64,000 nucleotides of DNA from Streptococcus oralis. Its GTDB lineage: Bacteria > Bacillota > Bacilli > Lactobacillales > Streptococcaceae. Position numbers and translations under genes: made by a program. The notes under the pieces are model-generated. The model saw only the letters and a program-made list of their open reading frames with translations. It was not told the origin of the DNA and searched no databases. Positions 45,230 through 55,170 of the stretch are shown here, one piece after another. Each line of letters begins with the position of its first letter. Position 1 is the first letter of the stretch. The stretch covers positions 584,001 to 648,000 of the forward strand of contig NZ_CP094226.1 of NCBI RefSeq assembly GCF_022749195.1, in the 5' to 3' direction.

Positions 45230-46951
45230 ATGCATAGAAAAACAGTGATTGATTTTAGGGCTTTGGGGGAGAGATACACCTTCACTCAGCCTATCAAAGA
45301 GTTAAAAACGAGAGATTTATCAGAAGTGGCGGACTTGCTGGCACAGGTGGAGAGCTACCAAGAGCAAGGTTATTATGTGGTGGGCTATGTCAGTTACGAG
45401 GCTGCACCTGCATTTGAGGAGAAATTAGCAGTTCATAAAGCTCCTTTACTGGCAGAGTATCTGCTATATTTTACCGTTCACGATAGGGTGGAAACATCCC
45501 CTATTCCTCTGACTTATGAAGATGTAGCTTTGCCTTCAAAGTGGCAGGAGCTAACATCTGCAGAGAACTATGAAAAGGCTAATGCCCAGATTCACCATCA
45601 TTTGCGTCAGGGGGATACCTACCAGGTCAACTACACTGTCCAACTCAAGCAAGATTTAAGTGCCAATCCTTTTGCTATTTACAATCGTATGGTGGTAGAG
45701 CAGGAGGCGGGCTACAATGCCTATGTTGAACACGATGAGATGGCAGTGATTTCCATGAGCCCAGAGCTCTTTTTTGAGCAAAATGACCGTGAATTGACAA
45801 CGCGACCAATGAAGGGAACAACCCAGCGTGGGGTGACTGACCAAGAAGACCTTGCCCAAGCTAGTTGGCTAGAACAAGATCCTAAAAATCGCTCTGAAAA
45901 TATGATGATTGTGGACCTCTTGCGCAATGACATGAACCGTATTTCTGAGGTGGGGAGTGAGCATGTAGAACGTCTGTGTCAAGTGGAGCAGTATTCAACT
46001 GTTTGGCAGATGACTTCAACCATCAAGAGTCAGTTACGACCGGATGTTGACCTAGTTGAAATCTTCCGTTCACTCTTTCCATGCGGTTCCATAACGGGAG
46101 CACCGAAAATTGCGACCATGGAAATCATCAAGAACTTGGAGCCCCAACCCAGAGGAGTCTACTGCGGAACGATTGGTCTCTTGCTTCCAAATGGACGACG
46201 GATTTTCAATGTCGCCATTCGGACCATTCAACTCTATATGGGCCAAGCTATCTATGGAGTTGGAGGCGGGATTACTTGGGATAGTACTTGGGAGTCTGAA
46301 TACCGTGAAGTTCATCAAAAGGCGGCTGTACTCTATCGTAAACAACCACGTTTCCAATTGATTACAACTGGGAAAATCAGTCAAAAACAACTGCTTTTTG
46401 AAGATCAACATCTGGAAAGACTGACAAAGGCGAGTCGATATTTTGCCTATCCTTTTGATGCAGAAGACTTGAAACAAAAAATAGAGGGAGAGTGTCAGGC
46501 TTGTGATGCTAATCAAGACTACCGTTTGAGAATCAGTCTCAACAAGTCTGGAGAAATAGAGCTCAGTCGCCAAATCTTAACACCACTTAGTCCAAAGTTC
46601 TGTCAGGCTAAACTCTGCCTGCAAGAAGCTGATTTGCAGCAAGCATTTACCTACTTCAAAACCACTCACAGACCACATTTAAGCCTAGGTAAACAGGAAA
46701 TCATTTACCATAATGCAGCAGGAGAACTGCTTGAGACCTCTATTGGAAATCTGGTCTTAAAAATTAATGGTAAACTCTACACACCACCCATCGGTCAAGG
46801 AATTTTACCAGGTATCTACCGCCAGCATTTGTTGGAAACAGGACAGGTAGAGGAAAAAGTTCTGACTTTGGCAGACTTGAACCAAGCGGAAACTATCTAT
46901 GGCTGTAACGCAGTGAGAAAATTGTATGAGTTGGAAGTGAATTCTAAATAA
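45230..46951 (+). CDS. pabB: Aminodeoxychorismate synthase component I fused to a PabC-like lyase
   Basis: A 573-residue fusion for p-aminobenzoate, hence folate, synthesis. Residues about 90-375 are the chorismate-binding domain (RSENMMIVDLLRNDMNR near 222-238 and CGSITGAPK near 287-295, typical of PabB). Residues about 385-573 form a class IV PLP enzyme like aminodeoxychorismate lyase (LETSIGNLVLKINGKLYTPP, GILPGIYRQ). The glutaminase PabA is not encoded nearby. The frame begins MHRKTVIDFR with no Shine-Dalgarno. The same gene follows zmpB in pneumococcus; here the LPXTG gene lies between them. Confidence 0.93.
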   Translation: MHRKTVIDFRALGERYTFTQPIKELKTRDLSEVADLLAQVESYQEQGYYVVGYVSYEAAPAFEEKLAVHKAPLLAEYLLYFTVHDRVETSPIPLTYEDVALPSKWQELTSAENYEKANAQIHHHLRQGDTYQVNYTVQLKQDLSANPFAIYNRMVVEQEAGYNAYVEHDEMAVISMSPELFFEQNDRELTTRPMKGTTQRGVTDQEDLAQASWLEQDPKNRSENMMIVDLLRNDMNRISEVGSEHVERLCQVEQYSTVWQMTSTIKSQLRPDVDLVEIFRSLFPCGSITGAPKIATMEIIKNLEPQPRGVYCGTIGLLLPNGRRIFNVAIRTIQLYMGQAIYGVGGGITWDSTWESEYREVHQKAAVLYRKQPRFQLITTGKISQKQLLFEDQHLERLTKASRYFAYPFDAEDLKQKIEGECQACDANQDYRLRISLNKSGEIELSRQILTPLSPKFCQAKLCLQEADLQQAFTYFKTTHRPHLSLGKQEIIYHNAAGELLETSIGNLVLKINGKLYTPPIGQGILPGIYRQHLLETGQVEEKVLTLADLNQAETIYGCNAVRKLYELEVNSK

Positions 46952-47047
46952 ATTTCATAAATTAAAAAACATAATGGATATGTTGAATTGTTGAATTAAG
47001 TTTGATAAAATAAAAAGAAAACGATGTCATTTTATTAGGAGGAAATG

Positions 47048-47848
47048 ATGAAAAAAACAATTTTGCTGAAAGTGATTCTTACTGTTTTTCCAATTTTAGG
47101 TTTGTTTGCTCAACCGGTTAGTGCAGAAGAAAATATTCATTTTTCTAGTTGTAAAGAAGCATGGGAAAATGGTTATTCTGATATCCATAGAGGAGAGCCT
47201 GGATATTCTTCAAGACTAGACAAAGATGGTGATGGGATAGCTTGTGAACGTGCAAATGCACCTCGGGAAGTCTTTAAACCACGCCAGTCTAGTCCACAAA
47301 ATAGAGTTTCTTCTAGTGGATGGGTTAAGCAGGACGGATATTGGTATTATTATTCTGACAATGGTAATCCAGTAACAAATTCTTGGAAAGGAGATTACTA
47401 TCTCAAATCAGATGGGACAATGGCTCAGAGTGAGTGGATATATGACTCATATTACAAAGGATGGTATTATCTCAAATCGGATGGTTCATATGCACGAAAC
47501 ACATGGATAGGAAGTTACTACCTTAAACAAAACGGAAAGATGGCTCAAAGTGAATGGATTTATGATTCATCATACCAAGCTTGGTATTATTTGAAATCAG
47601 ATGGTTCATACGCTCGTAATACTTGGCAAGGCGCTTTTTATCTCAAAGCGAACGGTAAAATGGCACAAGGTGAGTGGATTTATGACTCTTCTTATCAATC
47701 TTGGTACTACTTGAAATCAGATGGTTCATACGCTCGTAATACTTGGCAAGGAAATTACTATTTGAAATCAGATGGTAAAATGGCAAAGAATGAGCAAGTT
47801 GATGGTGGCAGATACTACGTAGATGGTTCTGGTCTTTGGAAACCATAA
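47048..47848 (+). CDS. cbpL: Choline-binding protein with Excalibur domain, CbpL-like
   Basis: A 266-residue secreted protein. The signal peptide ends near PVSAEE. An Excalibur calcium-binding domain follows (about 28-62: FSSCKEAWENGY, then DKDGDGIACE with the DxDxDGxxCE loop and paired cysteines), then a short linker and choline-binding repeats (WVKQDGYWYYYS, GWYYLKSDGSYARNTW and similar) that bind phosphocholine on teichoic acids. Pneumococcal CbpL has this order plus a C-terminal Lmp domain, which is absent here: the protein ends after the repeats at GLWKP. I choose the second ATG (47048), 5 nt after AGGAGG; the ATG at 47045 is only 2 nt away. Confidence 0.87.
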   Translation: MKKTILLKVILTVFPILGLFAQPVSAEENIHFSSCKEAWENGYSDIHRGEPGYSSRLDKDGDGIACERANAPREVFKPRQSSPQNRVSSSGWVKQDGYWYYYSDNGNPVTNSWKGDYYLKSDGTMAQSEWIYDSYYKGWYYLKSDGSYARNTWIGSYYLKQNGKMAQSEWIYDSSYQAWYYLKSDGSYARNTWQGAFYLKANGKMAQGEWIYDSSYQSWYYLKSDGSYARNTWQGNYYLKSDGKMAKNEQVDGGRYYVDGSGLWKP

Positions 47849-47882
47849 ATCAGAATAATTTCTAGGAAGTTAATGCAAACCT

Positions 47883-47911
47883 TTGCACAAAAGAGACGAT
47901 TTTGTTATACT
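47883..47911 (+). promoter_or_regulatory. Glucokinase promoter
   Basis: TTGCAC, 17-nt spacer, TATACT, with a TGT extension before the -10. Confidence 0.75.
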
Positions 47912-47948
47912 ATATCTGTAAGCATTTTCAATTAAAAAGGAGAAGACG

Positions 47949-48908
47949 ATGAGTCAAAAGATTATTGGGATTGACCTTGGTGGAACATCTATCAAGTTTG
48001 CAATTTTAACTCAAGAGGGAGAAATCCAAGAAAAATGGTCTATCAAGACTAATATTTTGGATGAAGGAAGCCATATCGTAGATGATATGATTGAGTCTAT
48101 TCAACATCGTTTGGACTTGCTTGGATTGTCAGCCACAGACTTCCGAGGGATTGGGATGGGATCACCTGGTGTGGTTGACCGTGAAAAAGGGACTGTTATC
48201 GGTGCCTACAACCTCAACTGGAAAACCCTTCAACCAATTAAAGAAAAGATTGAAAAAGCCTTGGGTATTCCATTCTTCATCGATAATGATGCCAACGTAG
48301 CTGCTCTTGGTGAGCGCTGGATGGGGGCTGGTGACAACCAACCGGACGTTGTCTTTATGACACTTGGTACAGGTGTTGGTGGCGGTATCGTGGCAGAAGG
48401 CAAATTGCTCCACGGTGTTGCTGGTGCTGCTGGTGAGCTTGGTCATATCACTGTTGACTTTGACCAACCAATCGCATGTACCTGTGGTAAAAAAGGCTGT
48501 CTTGAGACAGTTGCTTCTGCAACAGGGATTGTCAACTTGACTCGTCGTTATGCAGATGAATACGAAGGCGATGCGGCTTTGAAACGCTTGATCGACGACG
48601 GTGAAGAAGTAACTGCTAAAACTGTCTTTGACCTTGCAAAAGAAGGGGATGACCTTGCCTTGATCGTTTACCGAAACTTCTCACGTTACTTGGGAATCGC
48701 TTGTGCTAACATCGGTTCAATCCTAAACCCATCAACAATCGTTATTGGTGGTGGAGTATCAGCTGCGGGAGAATTCCTTCTCCAAGGCGTGCAAAAGGTT
48801 TATGATGACAATACCTTCCCACAAGTACGCACATCCACAAAATTGGCTCTTGCAACTCTAGGAAATGACGCTGGAGTTATCGGAGCAGCATCACTTGTAT
48901 TGCAATAA
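47949..48908 (+). CDS. glcK: Glucokinase, ROK family
   Basis: The 319-residue cytosolic enzyme phosphorylates glucose that enters by non-PTS routes or is freed from oligosaccharides. The phosphate loop GIDLGGTSIKFA is at residues 6-17, IDNDANVAALGERW holds the catalytic Asp, GELGHITV and the zinc-type CTCGKKGCLE near 177-186 mark the ROK family. RBS AAAAAGGAG. Monocistronic, with its own promoter and a long imperfect hairpin behind it. In pneumococci this gene (gki) is an MLST marker. Confidence 0.95.
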   Translation: MSQKIIGIDLGGTSIKFAILTQEGEIQEKWSIKTNILDEGSHIVDDMIESIQHRLDLLGLSATDFRGIGMGSPGVVDREKGTVIGAYNLNWKTLQPIKEKIEKALGIPFFIDNDANVAALGERWMGAGDNQPDVVFMTLGTGVGGGIVAEGKLLHGVAGAAGELGHITVDFDQPIACTCGKKGCLETVASATGIVNLTRRYADEYEGDAALKRLIDDGEEVTAKTVFDLAKEGDDLALIVYRNFSRYLGIACANIGSILNPSTIVIGGGVSAAGEFLLQGVQKVYDDNTFPQVRTSTKLALATLGNDAGVIGAASLVLQ

Positions 48909-48915
48909 GATCATA

Positions 48916-48967
48916 AAAGGAGAAAAACACTACTTTAAAGCCAGTGATTTTCCTCCTTTCTTTTTTT
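48916..48967 (+). terminator. Terminator after glucokinase gene
   Basis: AAAGGAG / CTCCTTT with a nearly paired continuation (AAAAACACT / AGTGATTTT) and an 11-nt loop, ending in eight Ts. Confidence 0.75.
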
Positions 48968-49006
48968 ATGCTATACTAGTTAGGACAATAAATGAGGTGA
49001 GAGTAA

Positions 49007-49846
49007 ATGACAAAAGCTGATACGATTTTTAAAGAAAATATTGAACGAATCTTCAAAGACGGTGTCTTTTCTGAGCAGGCTCGTCCCAAGTACAAGGATG
49101 GGACAGTTGCCAACTCTAAATATGTAACGGGTGCCTTTTCCGAGTACGACTTATCTAAAGGAGAATTTCCTATCACAACCTTGCGTCCCATTGCAATCAA
49201 ATCCGCCATCAAGGAAGTACTCTGGATTTACCAAGATCAGTCTAATAGCCTAGATGTTCTCAATGACAAGTACAATGTTCACTACTGGAATGACTGGGAA
49301 GTGGGAGATACGGGAACCATCGGTGAACGCTATGGGGCAGTCGTTAAGAAACACGACATCATTAATAAGATACTCAAGCAGTTAGAAGCCAATCCTTGGA
49401 ATCGTCGTAATATCATCTCCCTCTGGGATTACCAAGCTTTTGAGGAGACAGATGGTCTTCTTCCATGCGCCTTTCAGACCATGTTTGATGTCCGTCGTGT
49501 TGATGGGGAAATCTATCTGGATGCGACCTTGACCCAGCGTTCGAATGATATGTTGGTGGCCCACCATATCAATGCCATGCAGTATGTGGCTTTACAGATG
49601 ATGATTGCTAAGCATTTTGGATGGAAGGTTGGGAAGTTTTTCTATTTTATCAACAACCTTCATATCTATGATAATCAGTTTGAACAAGCAGAGGAATTGC
49701 TCCGACGTGAGCCGTCAAACTGCCAACCACGCTTGGTCTTGAATGTTCCTGATGGGACCAATTTCTTTGATATCAAAGCGGAGGACTTTGAGTTAGTTGA
49801 CTATAATCCGGTTAAGCCACAGCTGAAGTTTGATTTGGCTATTTAA
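49007..49846 (+). CDS. thyA: Thymidylate synthase
   Basis: The 279-residue enzyme makes dTMP from dUMP with methylene-tetrahydrofolate. [12 protein letters not shown] contains the nucleophilic cysteine (near residue 152), and [19 protein letters not shown] is the phosphate/dUMP-binding stretch. The wording of these motifs (LPCAFQ, QRSNDML) marks the divergent streptococcal/lactococcal subfamily. An extended -10 (TGC-TATACT, 48972-48977) and RBS GAGGTGAG precede it. It converges on the DUF3042 gene with a shared terminator. Confidence 0.95.
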   Translation: MTKADTIFKENIERIFKDGVFSEQARPKYKDGTVANSKYVTGAFSEYDLSKGEFPITTLRPIAIKSAIKEVLWIYQDQSNSLDVLNDKYNVHYWNDWEVGDTGTIGERYGAVVKKHDIINKILKQLEANPWNRRNIISLWDYQAFEETDGLLPCAFQTMFDVRRVDGEIYLDATLTQRSNDMLVAHHINAMQYVALQMMIAKHFGWKVGKFFYFINNLHIYDNQFEQAEELLRREPSNCQPRLVLNVPDGTNFFDIKAEDFELVDYNPVKPQLKFDLAI

Positions 49847-49853
49847 GAAAATA

Positions 49854-49884
49854 AAAAGAAGTTGAGATTTCTCAACTTCTTTTG
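49854..49884. terminator. Bidirectional terminator between thyA and the DUF3042 gene
   Basis: Perfect 13-bp stem AAAAGAAGTTGAG / CTCAACTTCTTTT around ATTT; works on both strands. Confidence 0.88.
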
Positions 49885-49888
49885 TGTA

Positions 49889-50059
49889 TTAATGTGATAC
49901 GCGGCGGCGAGCTGCTTTTTTGCGGTTTTCTTCGATGAAAGCTGCTTTTTGCTCTTCTGGCTCAATCACTTTCTTTTTAATTGCGTATACTGCACCTGCA
50001 ACGGCAGCGACAGTTCCTGCGACACCTGTTACAAGACCTTTAGCGAATCCTTTAGCCAT
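49889..50059 (-). CDS. DUF3042 family small membrane-associated protein
   Basis: A 56-residue protein with one Gly/Ala/Val-rich hydrophobic helix (about residues 8-27, KGLVTGVAGTVAAVAGAVYA), then a charged tail ending in the basic KKAARRRVSH. This fits DUF3042, a short family of lactic acid bacteria with no known function. The ATG at 50059 has GGAGGAAGA 4-5 nt upstream on the minus strand; the frame continues open upstream but without coding character. It is divergent from miaA and convergent with thyA. Confidence 0.82.
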   Translation of the reverse strand: MAKGFAKGLVTGVAGTVAAVAGAVYAIKKKVIEPEEQKAAFIEENRKKAARRRVSH

Positions 50060-50179
50060 GAGTCTTCCTCCTTTATCTTCCCGATCAGCCAGGCTCCCCA
50101 AGTGGTAGCATTTTTCTGACTGACCTTTTTGTGATATAATAATAGTAACGAAAAAATGGAAATTTTTCAAGGAAAAAAG

Positions 50180-51064
50180 ATGAAAACAAAAATAATTGTG
50201 ATTGTTGGACCGACTGCTGTTGGGAAGACAGCCCTTGCTATTGAAGTGGCCAAGTGCTTTGGTGGAGAGGTGGTTAGTGGTGACAGTCAGCAAGTTTATA
50301 GAAGGTTGGATATTGGGACGGCCAAGGCTAGCCCAGAGGAGCAAGTAGCTGTTCCTCATCATTTGATTGATGTCAGAGAGGTGACCGAGTCTTACTCGGC
50401 TTTTGATTTTGTTTCAGAAGCTAAGAAGGCTATTGAGGATATTCAAAGCCGTGGCAAGCTAGCCATTATCGCTGGTGGAACTGGACTTTATATCCAGAGC
50501 TTGCTGGAAGGCTATCATCTAGGTGGGGAAACACCTCATGAGGAGATTGTAGCTTATCGGGCTAGTTTGGAGCCTTATTCAAATGAGGAATTAGCCCATC
50601 TGGTGAAGCAAGCAGGCCTTGAAATTCCCCAGTTTAACCGTCGTCGAGCTATGCGTGCCTTGGAAATCGCCCATTTTGGTCAGGATTTGGAAAATCAGGA
50701 AAGTCCTTATGAAGCTTTGATTATCTGCTTGGATGATGAACGCAGTCAGCTTTATGAACGTATCAATCGCCGAGTAGATCTGATGTTTGAGGCTGGATTA
50801 TTGGATGAAGCTAAGTGGCTCTTTGAGCACTATCCAGATGTACAGGCATCCAAAGGCATTGGCTACAAGGAACTCTTTCCTTATTTCCGCGGGGAGCAAA
50901 GTTTGGAGGAAGCCAGCGAGAGTCTCAAACAGGCGACCCGCCGTTTTGCTAAGCGTCAGTTGACCTGGTTCCGTAATCGCATGCAGGTCACCTTTTATCA
51001 GATAGGAGAGCCTGACGTGCAGGACCGCATTTTAAGCCAGATTGAGGAGTTTTTAAATGATTGA
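50180..51064 (+). CDS. miaA: tRNA dimethylallyltransferase
   Basis: A 294-residue enzyme that prenylates A37 of tRNAs reading UNN codons. The P-loop [11 protein letters not shown] is at about residues 9-19, [17 protein letters not shown] near 34-50 is the DMAPP/tRNA contact motif, and [14 protein letters not shown] near 96-109 is conserved. The ATG at 50180 is followed directly by the substrate-binding strand; GGAAAAAAG is a weak RBS. The frame overlaps hflX by 8 nt, the classical miaA-hflX pairing. Confidence 0.95.
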   Translation: MKTKIIVIVGPTAVGKTALAIEVAKCFGGEVVSGDSQQVYRRLDIGTAKASPEEQVAVPHHLIDVREVTESYSAFDFVSEAKKAIEDIQSRGKLAIIAGGTGLYIQSLLEGYHLGGETPHEEIVAYRASLEPYSNEELAHLVKQAGLEIPQFNRRRAMRALEIAHFGQDLENQESPYEALIICLDDERSQLYERINRRVDLMFEAGLLDEAKWLFEHYPDVQASKGIGYKELFPYFRGEQSLEEASESLKQATRRFAKRQLTWFRNRMQVTFYQIGEPDVQDRILSQIEEFLND

Positions 51065-52295
51065 AACGGAGAAAAAAGAGGAACGTGTCCTGCTCATCGG
51101 TGTGGAATTGCAGGGCATGGATAATTTTGATCTCTCTATGGAAGAATTGGGCAGTCTGGCTAAGACTGCTGGAGCAGTCGTAGTCGATAGCTACAGGCAA
51201 AAACGTGAAAAATATGATTCCAAGACCTTTGTCGGCTCTGGTAAGTTGGAAGAAATTGCGCTCATGGTGGAAGCAGAAGAAATTACTACTGTCATTGTCA
51301 ACAACCGTCTGACACCACGGCAAAATGTCAATCTAGAGGAAGTTCTGGGTGTCAAGGTCATTGACCGTATGCAGTTGATTCTGGATATCTTTGCTATGCG
51401 GGCTCGAAGCCATGAAGGGAAACTCCAAGTACACCTAGCCCAGCTCAAATATCTCTTGCCTCGCTTGGTTGGTCAGGGGATTATGCTCAGTCGTCAGGCT
51501 GGGGGAATTGGTTCCCGTGGACCTGGTGAAAGCCAGCTGGAACTGAACCGTCGTAGTGTTCGTAATCAAATCACAGATATCGAGCGCCAGCTCAAGGTGG
51601 TTGAGAAAAATCGGGCGACAGTCAGAGAAAAACGTCTGGAGTCAAGTACTTTTAAGATTGGTTTGATTGGTTACACTAATGCTGGGAAATCAACCATCAT
51701 GAACACCTTGACCAGTAAGACCCAGTATGAAGCAGACGAGCTGTTTGCGACTCTGGATGCGACGACAAAGAGCATCCATCTAGGGGGCAATCTTCAGGTG
51801 ACCTTGACTGATACGGTTGGCTTTATCCAAGATTTGCCAACAGAATTGGTGTCAAGTTTTAAGTCGACCTTGGAAGAAAGCAAGCATGTGGACCTTCTGG
51901 TGCATGTCATTGATGCCAGCAATCCTTACCATGAGGAGCATGAAAAAACGGTTCTGTCTATTATGAAAGACTTGGATATGGAGGATATTCCTTGCCTGAC
52001 CCTTTATAATAAAGCGGATTTGGTGGAGGATTTCACGCCTACTCAAACACCGTATGCCCTCATTTCTGCCAAGTCTGAGGATAGTCGTGAGCAGTTGCAG
52101 GCTTTATTTTTAGAGAAAATCAAGGAGATTTTTGAAGTCTTTACCCTGCGCGTGCCATTTTCGAAGTCCTACAAGATTCATGATTTAGAAAGTGTAGCGA
52201 TTCTGGAAGATCGCGATTTTCAGGATGACGGTGAAGTCATTACAGGCTATATTTCCGAGAAAAATAAATGGAGGTTAGAGGAATTTTATGACTGA
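51057..52295 (+). CDS. hflX: Ribosome-associated GTPase HflX
   Basis: The 412-residue protein has an N-terminal HflX domain (about 1-195, with GSGKLEEI and [18 protein letters not shown]), a GTPase domain with G1 GYTNAGKST near 202-210, G3 DTVGF, and G4 NKAD near 320, and a C-terminal extension. HflX splits or rescues stalled ribosomes after heat or antibiotic stress. It is translationally coupled on both sides (8-nt overlaps with miaA and with the following gene). Confidence 0.95.
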   Translation: MIETEKKEERVLLIGVELQGMDNFDLSMEELGSLAKTAGAVVVDSYRQKREKYDSKTFVGSGKLEEIALMVEAEEITTVIVNNRLTPRQNVNLEEVLGVKVIDRMQLILDIFAMRARSHEGKLQVHLAQLKYLLPRLVGQGIMLSRQAGGIGSRGPGESQLELNRRSVRNQITDIERQLKVVEKNRATVREKRLESSTFKIGLIGYTNAGKSTIMNTLTSKTQYEADELFATLDATTKSIHLGGNLQVTLTDTVGFIQDLPTELVSSFKSTLEESKHVDLLVHVIDASNPYHEEHEKTVLSIMKDLDMEDIPCLTLYNKADLVEDFTPTQTPYALISAKSEDSREQLQALFLEKIKEIFEVFTLRVPFSKSYKIHDLESVAILEDRDFQDDGEVITGYISEKNKWRLEEFYD

Positions 52296-52911
52296 TATTA
52301 AAACCTTGGCTCTAAAATATGGGGGCTATACAAGTCTGGATAGGGTCTATCTAGATCAGCTTCTAGCTGGCAAAACAGAGCAAGAGCAGTTGGCTCTCAT
52401 CACCCCTCCGCCTAGTGTCGTCAATGCCTACTTTGCTGAACTCTACCAGAAAAAGAGTCCTGAAGCTGCGACGGATTATTTTGCAGAACTCAGTCATGAA
52501 CTGAATCTCTACAATGCTGAGCCAAGTTTCACCTTTGAAAATAAGCCTTTTATCCGCCTCAATCTATCTGGCAAATCTTTTGGCTTTTGCTATGAGAGTG
52601 AAGGACTGGGAAGGATTTTCTCAGAAACTGAGGAAGCAATCACTGCTGACTTGCTCTTTGAAATTGCTCAGATTTTCCCTCATCAGCTCGTCTATGAGGA
52701 GTCTGGAAAGATTTACATGAAGTCTGTCGGGGACGAGGAAGTTGTTAGCGTAAAAAGTCTCACAGCTTTGACTGATTTGGAAAGTTTAGCTGATGGTCGC
52801 AAGCGTCTCAAAGGTTATAGTCAAGAGGATTTATTACAAGAAGCTGTTGCTTTTTCTGGCAAGCGCTATTTCCGATCGGAAAACCGCACAGCCATGTTAT
52901 ATATTGATTAA
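52288..52911 (+). CDS. Conserved protein of unknown function between hflX and rnz
   Basis: I do not recognise a defined family. The 207-residue product is soluble, mildly acidic, without signal or membrane segments. Landmarks are [13 protein letters not shown] at the start, [29 protein letters not shown] in the first third, [16 protein letters not shown] in the middle and [18 protein letters not shown] at the end. It overlaps hflX by 8 nt and precedes rnz by 14 nt, a conserved streptococcal order, so a tRNA or ribosome-related task is possible but unproven. Some databases attach unrelated enzyme names to this protein; I see no PLP or metal motif to justify one. Confidence 0.82.
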   Translation: MTDIKTLALKYGGYTSLDRVYLDQLLAGKTEQEQLALITPPPSVVNAYFAELYQKKSPEAATDYFAELSHELNLYNAEPSFTFENKPFIRLNLSGKSFGFCYESEGLGRIFSETEEAITADLLFEIAQIFPHQLVYEESGKIYMKSVGDEEVVSVKSLTALTDLESLADGRKRLKGYSQEDLLQEAVAFSGKRYFRSENRTAMLYID

Positions 52912-52925
52912 TTAGAAAGTATCAA

Positions 52926-53855
52926 ATGGATATTCAATTTTTAGGAACGGGGGCTGGTCAGCCCTCTAAAGCCCGCAACGTTTCAAGCCTCGCCCTGAAA
53001 CTCTTGGATGAGATTAACGAAGTTTGGCTCTTTGACTGTGGAGAAGGAACGCAAAATCGTATTCTGGAAACCACAATTCGACCACGCAAGGTAAGCAAAA
53101 TCTTTATCACTCACTTGCATGGAGACCATATTTTTGGATTGCCAGGATTTCTCTCTAGCCGTGCTTTTCAGGCCAATGAAGAGCAGACAGATTTGGATAT
53201 TTATGGACCTCAAGGGATCAAGTCATTTGTCTTAACCAGTCTTCGTGTGTCAGGTTCTCGTCTACCTTACCGAATTCATTTTCATGAGTTTGACCAAGAT
53301 TCTCTAGGGAAAATCCTTGAGACCGATAAATTCACTGTGTATGCAGAGGAGCTGGACCACACTATTTTCTGCGTTGGTTATCGTGTCATGCAAAAGGATC
53401 TTGAAGGAACATTGGATGCTGAAAAACTCAAGGCAGCTGGCGTCCCATTTGGCCCGCTTTTTGGAAAAATCAAAAACGGTCAGGATGTTGTTCTCGAAGA
53501 TGGGACTGAAATCAACGCTTCAGACTATATCTCAGCTCCCCGTCCTGGTAAGATTATCACCATACTTGGTGACACCCGCAAAACCAATGCTAGTGTGCGT
53601 CTGGCTGTTAACGCCGATGTCCTAGTCCATGAGTCCACATATGGCAAGGGCGATGAGAAAATTGCCCGCAATCACGGTCACTCAACCAATATGCAGGCTG
53701 CACAAGTAGCGGAAGAAGCAGGAGTCAAACGCCTCTTGCTCAACCATATCAGTGCCCGCTTCCTATCAAAGGATATTAGTCAGCTTAAGAAAGATGCTGC
53801 TAGTGTCTTTGAAAATGTTCATGTCGTCAAAGACTTGGAAGAAGTTGAGTTATAA
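52926..53855 (+). CDS. rnz: Ribonuclease Z
   Basis: A 309-residue metallo-beta-lactamase-fold endonuclease that removes 3' trailers from tRNA precursors. The zinc motif [13 protein letters not shown] lies near residues 61-73, FDCGEGTQ near 36-43, GDTRKT near 210, and NHGHST near 245. Length is that of the short RNase Z form. It follows the unknown gene by 14 nt in the miaA-hflX operon, so three or four genes of tRNA and ribosome maintenance are grouped. Confidence 0.96.
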   Translation: MDIQFLGTGAGQPSKARNVSSLALKLLDEINEVWLFDCGEGTQNRILETTIRPRKVSKIFITHLHGDHIFGLPGFLSSRAFQANEEQTDLDIYGPQGIKSFVLTSLRVSGSRLPYRIHFHEFDQDSLGKILETDKFTVYAEELDHTIFCVGYRVMQKDLEGTLDAEKLKAAGVPFGPLFGKIKNGQDVVLEDGTEINASDYISAPRPGKIITILGDTRKTNASVRLAVNADVLVHESTYGKGDEKIARNHGHSTNMQAAQVAEEAGVKRLLLNHISARFLSKDISQLKKDAASVFENVHVVKDLEEVEL

Positions 53856-53883
53856 TGTTATAGTTCGTTGAGAGAGAAATAAG

Positions 53884-54375
53884 ATGACTGTTGAAAATCG
53901 TTTATTAGATAAAGCGGATTGGTATTTTGAAAATGCATTAACCAATTACTTGCACAGCTATCAATTACACAAAGAAGAGCTAACTCAAAAAGATTATCGG
54001 GAGATTTATCGTTGGGCTGCGAACCATATCGGTTTTTTCGTTACTTGGCTCACCCAGCATGATGCCAAAGAAATGATGTCTACTGATGAAGAAACGATAT
54101 TCCAAAGTGTAAAAGACGAGCAAACTTTGGGTGTCGATTATCTTTTAGACTGGTGCGATGGTAAATTGGGAACAATGGATATCAAAAAGGATTTTCAGGC
54201 TTTTGTAAATGACTATTATGAACATCAGTATATGGCTGATTATTCCGAATTTGTAGTCAATGACTTATATGACTTGCCTTTAGAATTTTTAGGTAGCTGG
54301 GAGGATTATCATCTGTTTGCTCCTGTCATTGACCAAGCTTATGCTCACTATTTAGCTGGAAAAAGATTTCATTAA
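53884..54375 (+). CDS. Acidic protein of unknown function
   Basis: I do not recognise the family. The 163-residue product is acidic and rich in aromatic residues (many Tyr, Trp and Phe), probably all-helical: ENRLLDKADWYFENALTNYL, EIYRWAANHIGFFVTWLTQH and DYHLFAPVIDQAYAHYL. No signal, membrane segment or cysteine-based site is seen. A start at 53884 follows GAGAGAAATAAG at a fitting distance. Bacterial proteins of this look are often immunity- or toxin-associated single-domain proteins, but no partner is next to it; that remains speculation. Confidence 0.78.
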   Translation: MTVENRLLDKADWYFENALTNYLHSYQLHKEELTQKDYREIYRWAANHIGFFVTWLTQHDAKEMMSTDEETIFQSVKDEQTLGVDYLLDWCDGKLGTMDIKKDFQAFVNDYYEHQYMADYSEFVVNDLYDLPLEFLGSWEDYHLFAPVIDQAYAHYLAGKRFH

Positions 54376-54403
54376 ATTGACCAATACTTTGAAAGGAAGA
54401 AAT

Positions 54404-55159
54404 ATGCGAACGATTCTCATTACAGGTGCTAGCGGTGGCTTAGCCCAAGAAATGGTCAAACTCTTGCCAAATGACCAACTGATTCTGCTAGGTAGAAATA
54501 AGGAAAAATTAGCTCAGCTCTACGGAAATCATTCTAACGCTGAATTAGTTGAGATTGATATTACCGATGACCAAGCCCTAGAAACTTTAGTAGCTGATCT
54601 CCATCTCCGTTATGGCAAGATTGATGTCTTGATTAACAATGCTGGCTATGGAATTTTTGAAGAATTTGACAAGATTTCTGATCAAGACATTCACCAGATG
54701 TTCGAGGTCAATACCTTTGCTCTGATGAATCTGTCTCGTCGCATTGGTTGTCGAATGAAGGAAAGTCGAAAAGGACATATCATCAATATCGTTAGCATGG
54801 CAGGTTTGATAGCGACAGGGAAATCCAGTCTCTACTCAGCGACCAAGTTTGCGGCTATTGGTTTTTCCAACGCTTTACGCCTCGAACTCATGCCCTATAG
54901 TGTCTATGTAACTACGGTCAATCCAGGACCAATCCGAACTGGATTTTTTGACCAGGCGGAGCCAGATGGAACCTACCTCAAGTCTGTTGAGCGATTCCTC
55001 TTAGAACCAGAAGCGGTTGCTAAAAAGATTGTCAAAACCATAGGAAAAAATAAACGAGAACTCAATCTTCCTTTTTTGCTCAATTTAGCCCACATATTTT
55101 ATACTCTCTTTCCCAAGCTAGCTGATAAGTTGGCAGGGGAGACTTTTAATTATAAGTAA
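54404..55159 (+). CDS. Short-chain dehydrogenase/reductase
   Basis: A 251-residue SDR. The nucleotide-binding motif TGASGGLAQEM is near residues 6-16 (a slight variant of TGxxxGIG), NNAG near 82-85, catalytic Ser in VSMAGL near 134 and YSATK (YxxxK) near 147-151. It belongs to the classical SDR group of YqjQ/DltE-like oxidoreductases; substrate unknown. The ATG at 54404 has AAAGGAAG upstream. A strong hairpin ends this housekeeping stretch before the next cassette. Confidence 0.9.
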   Translation: MRTILITGASGGLAQEMVKLLPNDQLILLGRNKEKLAQLYGNHSNAELVEIDITDDQALETLVADLHLRYGKIDVLINNAGYGIFEEFDKISDQDIHQMFEVNTFALMNLSRRIGCRMKESRKGHIINIVSMAGLIATGKSSLYSATKFAAIGFSNALRLELMPYSVYVTTVNPGPIRTGFFDQAEPDGTYLKSVERFLLEPEAVAKKIVKTIGKNKRELNLPFLLNLAHIFYTLFPKLADKLAGETFNYK

Positions 55160-55170
55160 TGAATTAAAAC

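Noticed and set aside
47014..47034. cre-like or operator site before the choline-binding protein gene (GAAAACGATGTCAT)
   Set aside because: Only a partial match to cre and no symmetry, too weak to list.
50060..50362. N-terminal extension of the DUF3042 frame on the minus strand
   Set aside because: The frame is open but overlaps the miaA start and promoter region, has no coding-like composition, and the ATG at 50059 has a proper ribosome-binding site and the family length.
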